From NCBI RefSeq assembly GCF_050876985.1, contig NZ_JBPAPP010000001.1: 64,000 nt of DNA. One strand, given 5' to 3'. Shown here piece by piece: positions 42,313 to 51,155 of the stretch (its first letter is position 1; each line of letters begins with the position of its first letter). The notes under the pieces were generated by a model. The model saw nothing but the letters and a program-made list of their open reading frames with translations, made no database searches and had not been told where the DNA came from. The stretch is from Halopseudomonas sp002296055 (GTDB taxonomy: Bacteria > Pseudomonadota > Gammaproteobacteria > Pseudomonadales > Pseudomonadaceae). Position numbers and translations under genes: made by a program.

Positions 42313-44499
42313 TTAGAACGACAAGGTGCCGGATACCACCACAGTGCGCGGCGCACCTACGGTCAGGTAACCTGCGCCCGGATAACCGCCGGCCGAGGCC
42401 CAGTAGTCACGGTTGGCAACGTTCTCGACCCGTGCGCGCAGCGTCATTTCCTGTGCGTCGTTTATCAGGAAGCTGTAGCGCGCACCCAGGTCAAAGCGCG
42501 TCCAGGACGGAATCTCACGGCTATTGGCAGCGTCGATATACTGCTCGCCGGTATAGGTGATCCGGCCATCCAGCGCGAGGCCGTCCACGCCCGGCACCAG
42601 GTAATCCAGCCCCAGATTGGCCTGCACCTCGGGTGCACCGATTCCTTCATTGCCCTCCAGCTCGGTGTCCAGCAGGCTGATGCCGCCGAGCACCGTCAGG
42701 TCGTTGGTGGCCTGACCGAAGGCATTGAACTCAACGCCGCGATAACGCTGTTTGCCGACCACGCCGTAGGTGTTGCTGGCGTCCACGCCGGCCACTGGCT
42801 TGCGACTCTGGAACACACCCAGGCTACCGCCCAGACGGCCACCGTCGTACTTCACGCCCAGCTCAGCCTGACGGGTAACGTAGGGCTCCAGCGCTTCGCC
42901 ACCGTTGGTAACCGGGGCGCCGCCAGAGGTGTTTGGTGCAACATCACCCTTGACCAGGCCTTCGATGTAGTTGGCATAGGCAGACACCTCAGGGGTGACG
43001 CGATAGACCACGCCAGCGATTGGCGTAAGCGCATCGTCATCGTAAGAGGCGGTACGCGAACCATCGGCGTAGGCGTAGTCGTATGTGGCGATGTTCTGCT
43101 GACGCGCCCCCAGGGTGACCAGCAGGCGGTCATCCATGAAGCCCAGGGTATCGGCGACGGCGTAGCTGCTGGTGCGGGTACGCGAGGTAACTTCTGGATC
43201 ACTGAGCGAGCCGGCGCCGGCTGCCGTTGCGGCGGGCTGCGCGCTGTCGAACGGGTTGTTGATATTGCCCAGCACCTCGCGGGTAGCGAAGCTGGATGCA
43301 CCCCACGCATTCGCAGACTTCATCTCGTAAGTCGAGGCCGAAGTGGTCAACTGATGGCTGATCGGGCCGGTATCAAAACTGAACCGCAGCCCCATGTCGC
43401 CGGTGACTACCTCGTCTTCGCGCACGTTGTAGAAGCGGTAGGCGTTGGTGTCGCCCGCAGTATTGATCACTGTCGGGTTGGCAAAGTTGCCCTCTTCCTC
43501 GCTGGTGCGCAGGCCGCCGGCCAGCCAGCCGGTCACGTAGTCGTTGAAATCGTACTCGGCACGCAGGCTGCCAAAGGTGTCCTCGGCGTTGGAGTAGGTC
43601 CAGCTCTGCGCCACGCTTTTATCGGCGTCGGGTGCTGAAGGCACCGGCACGCCAGCGCCAATGGTGATGTTCGGCTGGCCACCGTCTACCTCGTGGTTCT
43701 GGTAACCCAGATCAGCGGAAATACGCAGGCGATCGCCGCGATAGTCGGCGCCCAGCGCCAGCAGCGACAGCTCACCCGACTCGCCATCCACCGCGGTATC
43801 GCCATCGCGGCGCGCCATATTCAGGCGCAAACCGATGCGATCATCGGCGAACCGGCGGGCAAAATCACCGGCGGTGTAGTACTGACCGCCCGATCGAACA
43901 CCGGCGGTCACCTCGTTCAGCGGCTCGTTGGTCGCACGCTTGGGCACAATGTTGATCGCCCCGCCCAGACCACTGCCGCCCGGCGCAGCGCCGTTGAGGA
44001 AGGCGTTGGCGCCACGCAGCACCTCAACACGCTCGACAAATTCGGTGCCCATGTACTGCCGCGGCAGCAGGCCGTACAGGCCGTTGTAGGAAATGTCGTC
44101 AGAGTAAATCGGCAGGCCGCGCACCATGTAAACCTGCTGGAAGTTGCCAAACCCGCGCGCCACGCGCACTGCTGGGTCATTCAGCAGCACCTCGCCAATG
44201 CTGGCGGCCTGCTGGTCCTGAATCAGGGTTTGGGTATAGCTGGTGGCGGTGAACGGGGTTTCCATGTAGTCCTGGTTACCCAGGATGCCAATCCGTGAGC
44301 CAGCTGCCACCTGTCCGCCAGCATAGGCCGGCGGCAGCCCTTCGGCGGACGCATCGGCGCTGGTCGTAACGGTCAGCGATGGCAGCTCAACAACCTCGGC
44401 AGCCGCCTCATCGCCTTGCTGCGCCTGCGCCAGGCCTGCGTAAAACAGCGAGGACAAAGCGAGAGAAAATGCAGAGCGTTTGAAAGGAAGAGAATGCAT
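42313..44499 (-). CDS. TonB-dependent siderophore receptor
   Basis: 728 residues from the ATG at 44499 (GAGG 7 nt before); an ATG at 44514 is possible. Signal peptide about 1-24 (cleavage after AQA). Plug domain about 60-180 with 'PFTATSYTQTLIQDQQAASI', 'VYMVRGLPIYSDDISYNGLY' and 'VERVEVLRGANAFLNG', typical of hydroxamate/ferrichrome-type receptors; the rest is a 22-strand barrel ending 'VVVSGTLSF' with terminal Phe. It imports an iron-siderophore through the outer membrane. It follows the DUF3649-PepSY-DUF3325 operon in the same direction after 184 bp, with a candidate Fur box 66 bp upstream. The ligand is not determinable. Confidence 0.93.
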   Translation of the reverse strand: MHSLPFKRSAFSLALSSLFYAGLAQAQQGDEAAAEVVELPSLTVTTSADASAEGLPPAYAGGQVAAGSRIGILGNQDYMETPFTATSYTQTLIQDQQAASIGEVLLNDPAVRVARGFGNFQQVYMVRGLPIYSDDISYNGLYGLLPRQYMGTEFVERVEVLRGANAFLNGAAPGGSGLGGAINIVPKRATNEPLNEVTAGVRSGGQYYTAGDFARRFADDRIGLRLNMARRDGDTAVDGESGELSLLALGADYRGDRLRISADLGYQNHEVDGGQPNITIGAGVPVPSAPDADKSVAQSWTYSNAEDTFGSLRAEYDFNDYVTGWLAGGLRTSEEEGNFANPTVINTAGDTNAYRFYNVREDEVVTGDMGLRFSFDTGPISHQLTTSASTYEMKSANAWGASSFATREVLGNINNPFDSAQPAATAAGAGSLSDPEVTSRTRTSSYAVADTLGFMDDRLLVTLGARQQNIATYDYAYADGSRTASYDDDALTPIAGVVYRVTPEVSAYANYIEGLVKGDVAPNTSGGAPVTNGGEALEPYVTRQAELGVKYDGGRLGGSLGVFQSRKPVAGVDASNTYGVVGKQRYRGVEFNAFGQATNDLTVLGGISLLDTELEGNEGIGAPEVQANLGLDYLVPGVDGLALDGRITYTGEQYIDAANSREIPSWTRFDLGARYSFLINDAQEMTLRARVENVANRDYWASAGGYPGAGYLTVGAPRTVVVSGTLSF

Positions 44500-44564
44500 T
44501 ATTAGCCTCGGCATGCTGGCCCTGCCTAGCACCATGCGCCGACCAGCTATATTCGAATGAAATT

Positions 44565-44583
44565 GCAGTGCATTCTCATTATA
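44565..44583 (-). promoter_or_regulatory. Candidate Fur box upstream of the siderophore receptor
   Basis: Minus-strand TATAATGAGAATGCACTGC; the first two hexamers match the GATAAT-GATAAT Fur pattern in 10 of 12 positions, the third is poor (11 of 19 overall). Confidence 0.45.
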
Positions 44584-44682
44584 GATTCTGTCTGGCCTGG
44601 ACGATACCCCATCAAACACCGTCCTGCCTTCCTGTGGCCGGCAGGACGACAAGCTTGCCCGGATCAGGCGCCGCGCAAGGCC

Positions 44683-45018
44683 CTAGCCCAGCACGCCGGC
44701 CACCAGCAGCAGGGGTGCGCTCGCCAACGGCAACCAAAGCGCCAACCGTGGCTGGTAAGGCAGCAGGAACAACAGACTGATGCCACCGAGCGAGAGCATG
44801 CCCAGCCAGCCGACCGGCGCCATGGCCGGCGGCCAGATTTGCCAGGCGACCAGCAGCGACAGCGCCAGCAACAGCCAGCCCAGCGGTCGGCAGATACGCT
44901 GCCAGCCGGGCTTGAGGCCGCTGGCCAGCTGTTTCCAGTGGCGGTCCATGGCCAGGCACAGACCCAGCATGCCAGCGTAGGCCAATACCAGGCCCAAAAA
45001 GAACAGCACCACGCTCAT
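44683..45018 (-). CDS. DUF3325-family small membrane protein
   Basis: 111 residues from the ATG at 45018, overlapping the PepSY stop by 4 bp. Three or four hydrophobic segments; 'FFLGLVLAYAGMLGLCLAMD' at residues about 5-24 followed by RHWKQL matches the DUF3325 pattern as I remember it. Such proteins accompany PepSY ferric-siderophore reductase-like membrane proteins in iron-regulated operons. Its specific role is unknown. Confidence 0.8.
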   Translation of the reverse strand: MSVVLFFLGLVLAYAGMLGLCLAMDRHWKQLASGLKPGWQRICRPLGWLLLALSLLVAWQIWPPAMAPVGWLGMLSLGGISLLFLLPYQPRLALWLPLASAPLLLVAGVLG

Positions 45019-46721
45019 GACTGGGCTCCTGCCGGCTCGGGCCGGGGTTTGGCGGGCTTGGGCGCCTTGCGCGGCGCGGCGCGCTCTGCCGCAGCCGGCT
45101 GATGCGCCACGCGCCAGCTGGCCCATAGCAGCAGTACGCCGCAGGCCGCCGACGTAGCATCCACTGACAGGCGCAGCACGTCAGCCGCCGACGCCGCCAG
45201 CGCCCGATCCAGCAACGGCAGGGTCAACAGCAAGAGACCAGCCGCCGCCAGCTGCTCAATCCAGGCGCGCGCAGGCGTGCGCACGCGGGCGTGCAGCAGC
45301 GCCAACAGCCAACTGCCGAAGAACACCCGCTGCTCCCACTCGCTGCGTTCAGCCAGCTCAACCGGCAGCAGACGATTGGCCCAGAGCATGGCCACGCAAG
45401 CGACCATCAGACCAGCCACGACGGTGGTATTTATCCAATCGGCCTGGCGCAGCCAGGTCGCACTGACCTTGGCCTGACGACGGCGTTTGACGGTGTACAG
45501 CACCAGGCCGCTGGCGATCATCGCGCAGCTGATCAGGCCACAGATAAAGTACAGCCAGCGCATCGGGTAACCACCGAATTGAGCAAAATGCAGACCGGCC
45601 ATAACCTTTTGCGTCAGCAGCGTCGGCCGGCTCGGATCGGAGACACGGGTGACCTCACCGGTAATCGCATTGAAGGCCATCGACTCACCCTTGGTCAGCT
45701 CGATACGGCTGCCCAGCATCGGGCGCACTTCCACCTGAGCGTTGGCACGATCGGGGTTGCTGACCGAGACAGATGACAGCATGCCCGCACCGTAGTGCGC
45801 TTCGCCCAGCGCGATAAAGCGGGCCAACGGCAGCATCTGTGCCGGCGGCGCCTCGACCGTGCGCGGCGCGCGGCCCTCGCCTCGCGCAGGCGCCTCACCA
45901 CGGGTTGCTTGCTCCACATGCTCGCCCTGCCCGCTGCGCTCACCACGCTCGGCCACCTGGGCACGCTCACCGCGCTCGGCTTGACCCTGCCCTTGCTGTC
46001 CCTGCTGCGGTTGATGCTGTTCCGCACCCGGGCGCAAGTCGCGGAACATTGCCTGGCGATCACCGTTGTAGAGCGCGTCGCTGGCCGCTGGCATATAGAT
46101 CAGGAAGAAAATCACCAGGCCGGTGTAGGTAATCATCAGATGAAACGGCAGCAACAGCACGGCGCTGGCGTTGTGGCCATCCAGCCAGCTGCGCTGGCCC
46201 TTGCCTGGGCGGAAGGTGAAAAAGTCCTTGAAGATCTTCTTGTGGATGATGATGCCGCTGATGATCGCCACCAGCATGGCCATGGCCGCCAGCCCCACGA
46301 TCCAGACACCCAGGTCACGGCCCATGTGCAGGGTGTAATGGAAGCGGAAGAAGAAACTGCCGCCCGCGGTGTCACGTGGCTCGACCAACTCGCCAGTGGA
46401 CGCATCCAGATAGGTGCGCTCACCACGCCGCTGCTCCCCAGCGGACACACTGAGATCCGGCCCCCGCTCGCTCGGTAGACCAATATTCCAGGCGCTGGCG
46501 CCGGCGTGGTTGGCGCGCAGCCAGTCTTCAGCCACCTGCACTGCCTCGGCCTGACTCTGGCCGGTGCCACGCAACTCCGGCTGCATCCACCAGTTCAGCT
46601 CCTTGTCGAACACCGCCAGGGTACCGGTCAGGAAGATCGCAAACAGCACCCAGCCCAGCACCAGCCCGGCCCAGGTGTGCAGCTCCGACATGGACTGCGT
46701 CAGCGACGGTTGCTTGGCCAT
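45015..46721 (-). CDS. PepSY-associated TM (iron-regulated) membrane protein
   Basis: 568 residues from the ATG at 46721. Helix 1 'LHTWAGLVLGWVLFAIFLTG' (about 14-33) with 'TLAVFDKELNWWMQPEL', further helices near 157-180, 200-225, 385-405 and in the C-terminal third. His residues in membrane segments ('RFHYTLHMGRDLGVWIVG', 'FHLMITYTGLVIFFLIYMP') could bind haem. PepSY_TM proteins such as FoxB/PiuB-like are implicated in reductive iron release from siderophores (family knowledge). A Gln/Gly/Glu/Arg-rich low-complexity insert occupies about 229-292 on the extracytoplasmic loop. It starts within the stop of the DUF3649 gene and overlaps the DUF3325 gene. Confidence 0.9.
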   Translation of the reverse strand: MAKQPSLTQSMSELHTWAGLVLGWVLFAIFLTGTLAVFDKELNWWMQPELRGTGQSQAEAVQVAEDWLRANHAGASAWNIGLPSERGPDLSVSAGEQRRGERTYLDASTGELVEPRDTAGGSFFFRFHYTLHMGRDLGVWIVGLAAMAMLVAIISGIIIHKKIFKDFFTFRPGKGQRSWLDGHNASAVLLLPFHLMITYTGLVIFFLIYMPAASDALYNGDRQAMFRDLRPGAEQHQPQQGQQGQGQAERGERAQVAERGERSGQGEHVEQATRGEAPARGEGRAPRTVEAPPAQMLPLARFIALGEAHYGAGMLSSVSVSNPDRANAQVEVRPMLGSRIELTKGESMAFNAITGEVTRVSDPSRPTLLTQKVMAGLHFAQFGGYPMRWLYFICGLISCAMIASGLVLYTVKRRRQAKVSATWLRQADWINTTVVAGLMVACVAMLWANRLLPVELAERSEWEQRVFFGSWLLALLHARVRTPARAWIEQLAAAGLLLLTLPLLDRALAASAADVLRLSVDATSAACGVLLLWASWRVAHQPAAAERAAPRKAPKPAKPRPEPAGAQS

Positions 46722-47020
46722 CAGGCAGCCCCTCCAAACCAGTTCGGCCCAAAGCCGATCAGCGCCAGCGGTACCAGCGCTAACAGACTCAGCAGGCCGC
46801 GACGCAGCGGCACGGCGTACACCCACAGCACGTAGCAGGTGTAGAGCGCGAAGGACAACAGGGTTGCGCTGATGGCCGCATCGATACGCTCGAAGGGCAG
46901 CAGCCGTGCCAGCGCCGCGGTGGTGTAGTAGGTCAGGGCGTAACCGCCAAACACCGCCAGCAGTATGCGTGTCAGCGTGGCCGGCCAGATCGGCGCTGTG
47001 GCGCTGGGAGCCTTGGGCAT
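46721..47020 (-). CDS. DUF3649-family small membrane protein
   Basis: 99 residues from the ATG at 47020; the frame is open to 47110, but that start sits inside the operator palindrome and is unlikely. Three hydrophobic segments ('WPATLTRILLAVFGGYALTY' near 12-31, a central one near 45-66, 'GLLSLLALVPLALIGFGPNW' near 75-94). The family accompanies PepSY and DUF3325 proteins in siderophore operons. First gene of DUF3649-PepSY-DUF3325; its stop overlaps the PepSY ATG (TGATG). Function unknown, probably a subunit of the same membrane complex. Confidence 0.8.
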   Translation of the reverse strand: MPKAPSATAPIWPATLTRILLAVFGGYALTYYTTAALARLLPFERIDAAISATLLSFALYTCYVLWVYAVPLRRGLLSLLALVPLALIGFGPNWFGGAA

Positions 47021-47087
47021 GGTGTTCTCACTCAATAGGCGCAGAGAATCCCCCAGCAGACGCAAGGTCGCCGAGGGTGTCGGAATC

Positions 47088-47110
47088 ATGGGAATGCTAG
47101 TCATTCCCAT
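47088..47110. promoter_or_regulatory. Fur-like palindrome of the DUF3649-PepSY operon
   Basis: ATGGGAATG-CTAGT-CATTCCCAT, perfect 9-bp arms. The inner GAATG.CTAGTCATTC agrees with the Fur core (12 of 19 positions of the consensus). It lies 68 bp before the DUF3649 start and 6 bp from a GTAAA-N5-TTTAC motif. Confidence 0.65.
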
Positions 47111-47116
47111 CTTCCA

Positions 47117-47131
47117 GTAAAGCGCTTTTAC
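47117..47131. promoter_or_regulatory. GTAAA-N5-TTTAC motif, copy 1
   Basis: On the minus strand GTAAA-AGCGC-TTTAC, perfect 5-bp arms. The flank on the side away from the Fur box (CAATCTATACAGC, plus strand) is nearly identical to that of copy 2 at 51009-51023 (CAAACTATACAGG). Possible PfeR operator. Confidence 0.65.
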
Positions 47132-47188
47132 AATCTATACAGCCCACCGGGCGGCAGGCTGTTGACAGCGCGGCCTACGTCGGCCCCG

Positions 47189-48538
47189 CTAGAGATACAG
47201 CAGCGTGCGCAGGGTCGGGTCACTGTTGCCATCAAGCAAGGCACGCAGGCGCTCGGCATTCAGCGCCAACCCGGAGCCCAGCAAGGGCGCCGCCAGCGCT
47301 GGCACATGCGCGCCGGCGGCCGCTTCACGCAGCAGGCAGGCGTTCAGGCGCGCCGCGGGGGCCGAATCAAAACCGCCGACCGTCAGCTCCCGCTCGGGGT
47401 GCACAATGCCGGCCCATAGCGACATCTGCAGGGTCTGGTTAAGCAAGCCCGGACGGCCGTTGAACGGCGCCAGCGCTTCCAGTTCGGCGAAACTGGCCGG
47501 CCCCTCCGCCAAGCGTGTCAGAAACGGCGCAAACACTGCCGCCTGGGCCTGCACCGGACCAATCGGGGTATCCAGCTGCATGCCACCCGGCGCCGGCGCC
47601 CCCGGCAGCAAACGCCAGCGCCCGGCACGCAGCAGTGCCATGTGCTGCTGCGCACTGGGCGCGGCGGCCGGTTGCATGAACAGGTCATAGCGCTGCGGCT
47701 GGTTGCGCGCCAGATCCTTCAACGTCTCGCGCAGCACCAGATCGGGCACCCGCGTGGCAACCTCGCCGGCCTGCGCCGGTAGCGATACCGCGTCGATATT
47801 CTCCAGAGGGGTAGCACTGCCCTGCCACTGCAGCCCCACGCCAGCCAGTAACGCATGCACCTCGCCAAAGGCCAGCGGCTCGAAGGTCGGATTCATGTAC
47901 TCATGTTCGATATAACCCGGACGCTCCTTGAGCAGGTTATCCAGGGTTTGCGAGGCGTGCGGGTGCAGCTGGAAAAAGCCCGCCTTGGCGTCGCGCATGG
48001 CGCACAGCAGCTGCAACCCCTGCTTGACTGGCTCGGGGCTGCCGGCGCAGGCGCGGAACACCGCGTGAAAGGCTCTGAAGGCGGCGCCACCCGGTTCACT
48101 CATGTACTGCAGCGCCGCTACCCCGCCCGGCGCCAGCTGACGCCCCACAAAGGCGGCAATCGCCTCACGCACCGAGGCCGGCACCCAGGACAGCACACCG
48201 TGACTGACGATGACGTCAAAGGGGCCAGCCAGGCCGTCGACAGTGCGAATGTCGGCGCAATGAAACTGCACATTGGTCAAACCCGCTGTCTTAGCCCGCG
48301 CCTCGGCGGTGGCAATGTGCTGCGGATTAAGGTCGATGCCGGTAAAGCGCATGTCCGGGTTGGCCGCCGCCATCAGGCTGACATTGAAACCCTGCCCGCA
48401 GCCCAGTTCGCACCAGCTGCCGCGCTGCGCCGGCTGGCGGCCAATGGCACTGAGCACCGCCGCCAGCCAACCGGGCGACTGCTCCGGGTGATAGACCGGC
48501 GGGTAGTCGTGATCAATCAGATAGTCAGCAGTGCTCAT
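47189..48538 (-). CDS. Class I SAM-dependent methyltransferase with regulatory domain
   Basis: 449 residues from the ATG at 48538; an upstream frame adds 18 residues across a terminator and is rejected. Residues about 35-150 form the SAM-binding Rossmann domain: 'WCELGCGQGFNVSLMAAANP' (about 42-61), 'FTGIDLNPQHIATAEARA' , 'DVIVSHGVLSWVP'. Residues about 205-290 match the methyltransferase regulatory domain pattern ('FQLHPHASQTLDNLLKERPG', 'YIEHEYMNPTFEPLAFGEVH'), with a variable C-terminal region. The substrate is unknown; relatives lie in diverse contexts. Here it sits between pfeA and the PepSY operon, its own promoter not evident. Confidence 0.88.
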   Translation of the reverse strand: MSTADYLIDHDYPPVYHPEQSPGWLAAVLSAIGRQPAQRGSWCELGCGQGFNVSLMAAANPDMRFTGIDLNPQHIATAEARAKTAGLTNVQFHCADIRTVDGLAGPFDVIVSHGVLSWVPASVREAIAAFVGRQLAPGGVAALQYMSEPGGAAFRAFHAVFRACAGSPEPVKQGLQLLCAMRDAKAGFFQLHPHASQTLDNLLKERPGYIEHEYMNPTFEPLAFGEVHALLAGVGLQWQGSATPLENIDAVSLPAQAGEVATRVPDLVLRETLKDLARNQPQRYDLFMQPAAAPSAQQHMALLRAGRWRLLPGAPAPGGMQLDTPIGPVQAQAAVFAPFLTRLAEGPASFAELEALAPFNGRPGLLNQTLQMSLWAGIVHPERELTVGGFDSAPAARLNACLLREAAAGAHVPALAAPLLGSGLALNAERLRALLDGNSDPTLRTLLYL

Positions 48539-48550
48539 GGTCGTCCTCAC

Positions 48551-48586
48551 AAAAAACAAAAAGCCGCCCGGGGTAAGCGGGCGGCT
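48551..48586 (-). terminator. Rho-independent terminator after pfeA
   Basis: Minus-strand stem AGCCGCCCG / CGGGCGGCT (9 bp, 7-nt loop) followed by TTTTTGTTTTTTG. It ends the pfeA transcript before the methyltransferase gene. Confidence 0.88.
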
Positions 48587-48633
48587 GATCACACCAGATA
48601 AACGGCCGCGCCGCGGCCGCTATCAGCTCAGGA

Positions 48634-50847
48634 TCAGAAGCTCTTGGTCAGCCCCACGTAGAAGGCACGACCCGGCTCGTTGAACGTCTCGGAACCATCG
48701 CTGGTACGCTTGATTTCCTTGTTAAACAGGTTGCTTATACCTGCCGACATCAGCGCGGTCTGGGTAATGTCCCACTTGGCGTTGAAGTTGACCAGCGTGT
48801 AGGGATCACGGGTGGTCAGGGCGTCGCCGGTGGCATCAACGTTGGTGCTCAGGGTTGTCTCAATGGTCGGGATCTCACCGTAGTGGGTAGCCGACAGGGT
48901 CAGCAGCAGATCACGATGGGCCTGCCAGTCCAGACCGGCGTTGATGGTGTAGTCAGGCACCAGGCTCAGCGGGTTGCCGGTCTGCTTGTTTTCCGACTCG
49001 GTCATCACGGTGAAGCTGGTGTTAAAGGCAAAGACGTCCATAAAGGGCGTGTAGAAGTTACCTTCAAAACCGGCTACCACCGCTTCCGGCACGTTATTCC
49101 ACTCAAACACCGAGCCGCCGGTGGACGGATCCACCTCGCCGTCTACCACATCAGCGGCGATACGATCCTTATAGTCGTTGTGGAAGTAAGTCAGGCTGAA
49201 GGCCAGGCCGGAGGCGCCGTTGTAGGCAAAACCCAGCTCCTTGTTCAGCGAGGTCTCGGCGTCCAGGTTGTTGTTGCCGCGGATACGGCAAGGGCCGCTG
49301 AAACCGTCCGGGCAACCCATACCCATGGTGTTGTAGTAGTAGTCAGGGTTCAGCTGGAACAGGTTAGGCGCCTTGAAGGCCTGGGCCACACCGGCTTTCA
49401 TCGACCACTCGTCGGTAAAGTCGTAGGTCGCGTTCAGGCTCGGCGAGGTGGCCGAACCAAACTTGTCGCTGTGATCCTGGCGAATGCCGGGGGTCAGGGT
49501 CAGCTTCTCGGTAGCCAGGATATTGGCCTCGACATAGACGCCGTAGAGGTCCTGGGTTTTGGAGTCGTCGGTCTGGAACTCGTCACGCGTGGCGCCATTG
49601 GTCAGCACGTTGGCCGGGATGCTCTGGTCGATCTCCTCGCCACGGTATTCCACACCAGCGGTGTAGGTCGTCGCTTTGCCAAACAGGCGGCCAAAGATGT
49701 CCCACTCACTTTTGGCAGACAGCGCGTCGTAGCTGGTTTCCAGCCATGCCACATCGTCGTTGGTACCATCACCGTCGGTATCGGCGCAGAGGGTCAGGGT
49801 GCCTTCGCCACCACCCGAGGTGCCGGCACAGAGCGCGTTGTTCTCGGTGCTCTCCAGCTGCACGTAGGTTTCGGATTGGCCGAAGTCGTACTCACCGTGG
49901 TGGGTAACGGCAAACACCTTACGGATATCGCGACGGGTCTCTTCACCAATCGGATCGTAAACACCGCCCACGTCCTCGGTCACACCGCCGCCAAAGCCTG
50001 TCTCGCCAGCGTACTCGTTGGTCTGCTTGGAGTAGGTGAAATCGAAGTCCAGGGAGTGACGATCGTTCAGCTCCCAGCTCAGCAGCAGACCGGCGTCCTT
50101 GTTGACCACGCCTTCGCTACCAGCGGCTTCGCCATCATTGATCTGCGGATCATCCGGATCGGTTTTGTTGATGTTGCCGTAGGCGCGGGCGCTCAGTGAG
50201 TCAGTCAGCGGGCCAGCCACTGTCAGGTTGGCGCGCTGGGTCATGCCCTCGTCGTCACTTTCCGGTACGTCAAAGTGCACGCTGGCCACTGCTGTGGGCT
50301 CGGACAGTTGCTTCTTGGTGATGATGTTGACCACACCACCGGCGGCGCCGGAACCGTAACGGGCGGCTGCCGGGCCACGGATAACTTCGATGCGCTCAAC
50401 CAGTTCAGCCGGTACCCAGTTGGAGTCACCGCGGGTATCACGCTCACCCTGACGGCCCATGCGGGCAGCGTTACGGGAGGTGACCGGGCGGCCGTCGATG
50501 AGGATCAGCACGTTTTCCGGGCCCATGCCACGAATGTCGATCTGACGCTGGTTGCCACGCTGGCCGGAAGCGCTGTTGCCGGTCAGGTTGACACCCGGTT
50601 GCTTGCGGATGATTTCGGACAGGTCGTTGACGACCGGCTGCTTGGCCAGATCATCTGCGGTGATGGTCGACACACCCAGCGACTGCTTGCCTTGCTCTTC
50701 TGCGGTGATCACGATGGTGTTGAGTTCAACCACCTCGCTCTCTGCCGCAGGCTGCTCGGCAGCCGTTTGCGCCATGGCGTAACCGCCATGAAGTCCGAAC
50801 AGAGCAGACGAGACTGCCAATGCGATTTTGCTTCTGGATGCTTTCAT
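48634..50847 (-). CDS. pfeA: TonB-dependent ferric-catecholate (enterobactin-type) receptor PfeA
   Basis: 737 residues from the ATG at 50847. Signal peptide about 1-26 (cleavage after AMAQ region). TonB box region 'LNTIVITAEEQGKQ' (about 42-55), plug 'LSEIIRKQPGVNLTGNSASG' (about 76-95), 'RQIDIRGMGPENVLILIDGR', and the FepA-family stretch 'RMGRQGERDTRGDSNWVPAE' (about 129-148) followed by 'VERIEVIRGPAAARYG'. The barrel ends 'RAFYVGLTKSF'. It takes up ferric enterobactin-like catecholates. It is encoded after pfeR-pfeS, as in P. aeruginosa, and has an excellent Fur box 135 bp upstream. 'CAGTSGGGEGTLTLC' and 'GCPDGFSGPC' give paired loop cysteines. Confidence 0.94.
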   Translation of the reverse strand: MKASRSKIALAVSSALFGLHGGYAMAQTAAEQPAAESEVVELNTIVITAEEQGKQSLGVSTITADDLAKQPVVNDLSEIIRKQPGVNLTGNSASGQRGNQRQIDIRGMGPENVLILIDGRPVTSRNAARMGRQGERDTRGDSNWVPAELVERIEVIRGPAAARYGSGAAGGVVNIITKKQLSEPTAVASVHFDVPESDDEGMTQRANLTVAGPLTDSLSARAYGNINKTDPDDPQINDGEAAGSEGVVNKDAGLLLSWELNDRHSLDFDFTYSKQTNEYAGETGFGGGVTEDVGGVYDPIGEETRRDIRKVFAVTHHGEYDFGQSETYVQLESTENNALCAGTSGGGEGTLTLCADTDGDGTNDDVAWLETSYDALSAKSEWDIFGRLFGKATTYTAGVEYRGEEIDQSIPANVLTNGATRDEFQTDDSKTQDLYGVYVEANILATEKLTLTPGIRQDHSDKFGSATSPSLNATYDFTDEWSMKAGVAQAFKAPNLFQLNPDYYYNTMGMGCPDGFSGPCRIRGNNNLDAETSLNKELGFAYNGASGLAFSLTYFHNDYKDRIAADVVDGEVDPSTGGSVFEWNNVPEAVVAGFEGNFYTPFMDVFAFNTSFTVMTESENKQTGNPLSLVPDYTINAGLDWQAHRDLLLTLSATHYGEIPTIETTLSTNVDATGDALTTRDPYTLVNFNAKWDITQTALMSAGISNLFNKEIKRTSDGSETFNEPGRAFYVGLTKSF

Positions 50848-50981
50848 TCGCTTACCTGATCTCCGATTAGGCTGATCGCGACAGGCCGGCAAAAGACAAG
50901 ATTGCCGCTAGGCTGAGGAGCCGGGCGTGTCGCGGACCGCTTGCGCGCGTAATAGTTCCCTGACGGGTCCTGAAATCCGTG

Positions 50982-51000
50982 ACAAATGCTAATCATTGTC
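50982..51000 (-). promoter_or_regulatory. Fur box of pfeA
   Basis: ACAAATGCTAATCATTGTC (plus strand) matches the 19-bp Fur consensus GATAATGATAATCATTATC at 14 of 19 positions. Located in the pfeS-pfeA gap and 8 bp from a GTAAA-N5-TTTAC motif. Confidence 0.85.
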
Positions 51001-51008
51001 ATTTAAGA

Positions 51009-51023
51009 GTAAAGATCATTTAC
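51009..51023. promoter_or_regulatory. GTAAA-N5-TTTAC motif, copy 2 (pfeA promoter)
   Basis: Minus strand GTAAA-TGATC-TTTAC. Adjacent to the pfeA Fur box and with flanks like copy 1. Candidate PfeR activator site. Confidence 0.65.
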
Positions 51024-51121
51024 AAACTATACAGGTTACCGGCAGCGCGCAAGGCCCGCAGAGGGCCTATTCAAGCGGCGTTGCGACGGCCTGGCAGGGC
51101 AATAAAGGTGCAAAGGGAAAG

Positions 51122-51136
51122 GTAAAGCGACTTTAC
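51122..51136. promoter_or_regulatory. GTAAA-N5-TTTAC motif, copy 3
   Basis: Plus strand GTAAA-GCGAC-TTTAC, extended to perfect 6-bp arms (GTAAAG/CTTTAC). It lies 20 bp after the pfeS stop and 113 bp upstream of copy 2. Confidence 0.6.
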
Positions 51137-51155
51137 AAAACCCGCGCCGGGTAGG

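Noticed and set aside
48883..50199. 438-codon plus-strand frame opposite pfeA
   Set aside because: Shadow of the receptor gene with Gly/Val/His-rich composition and no SD or domain.
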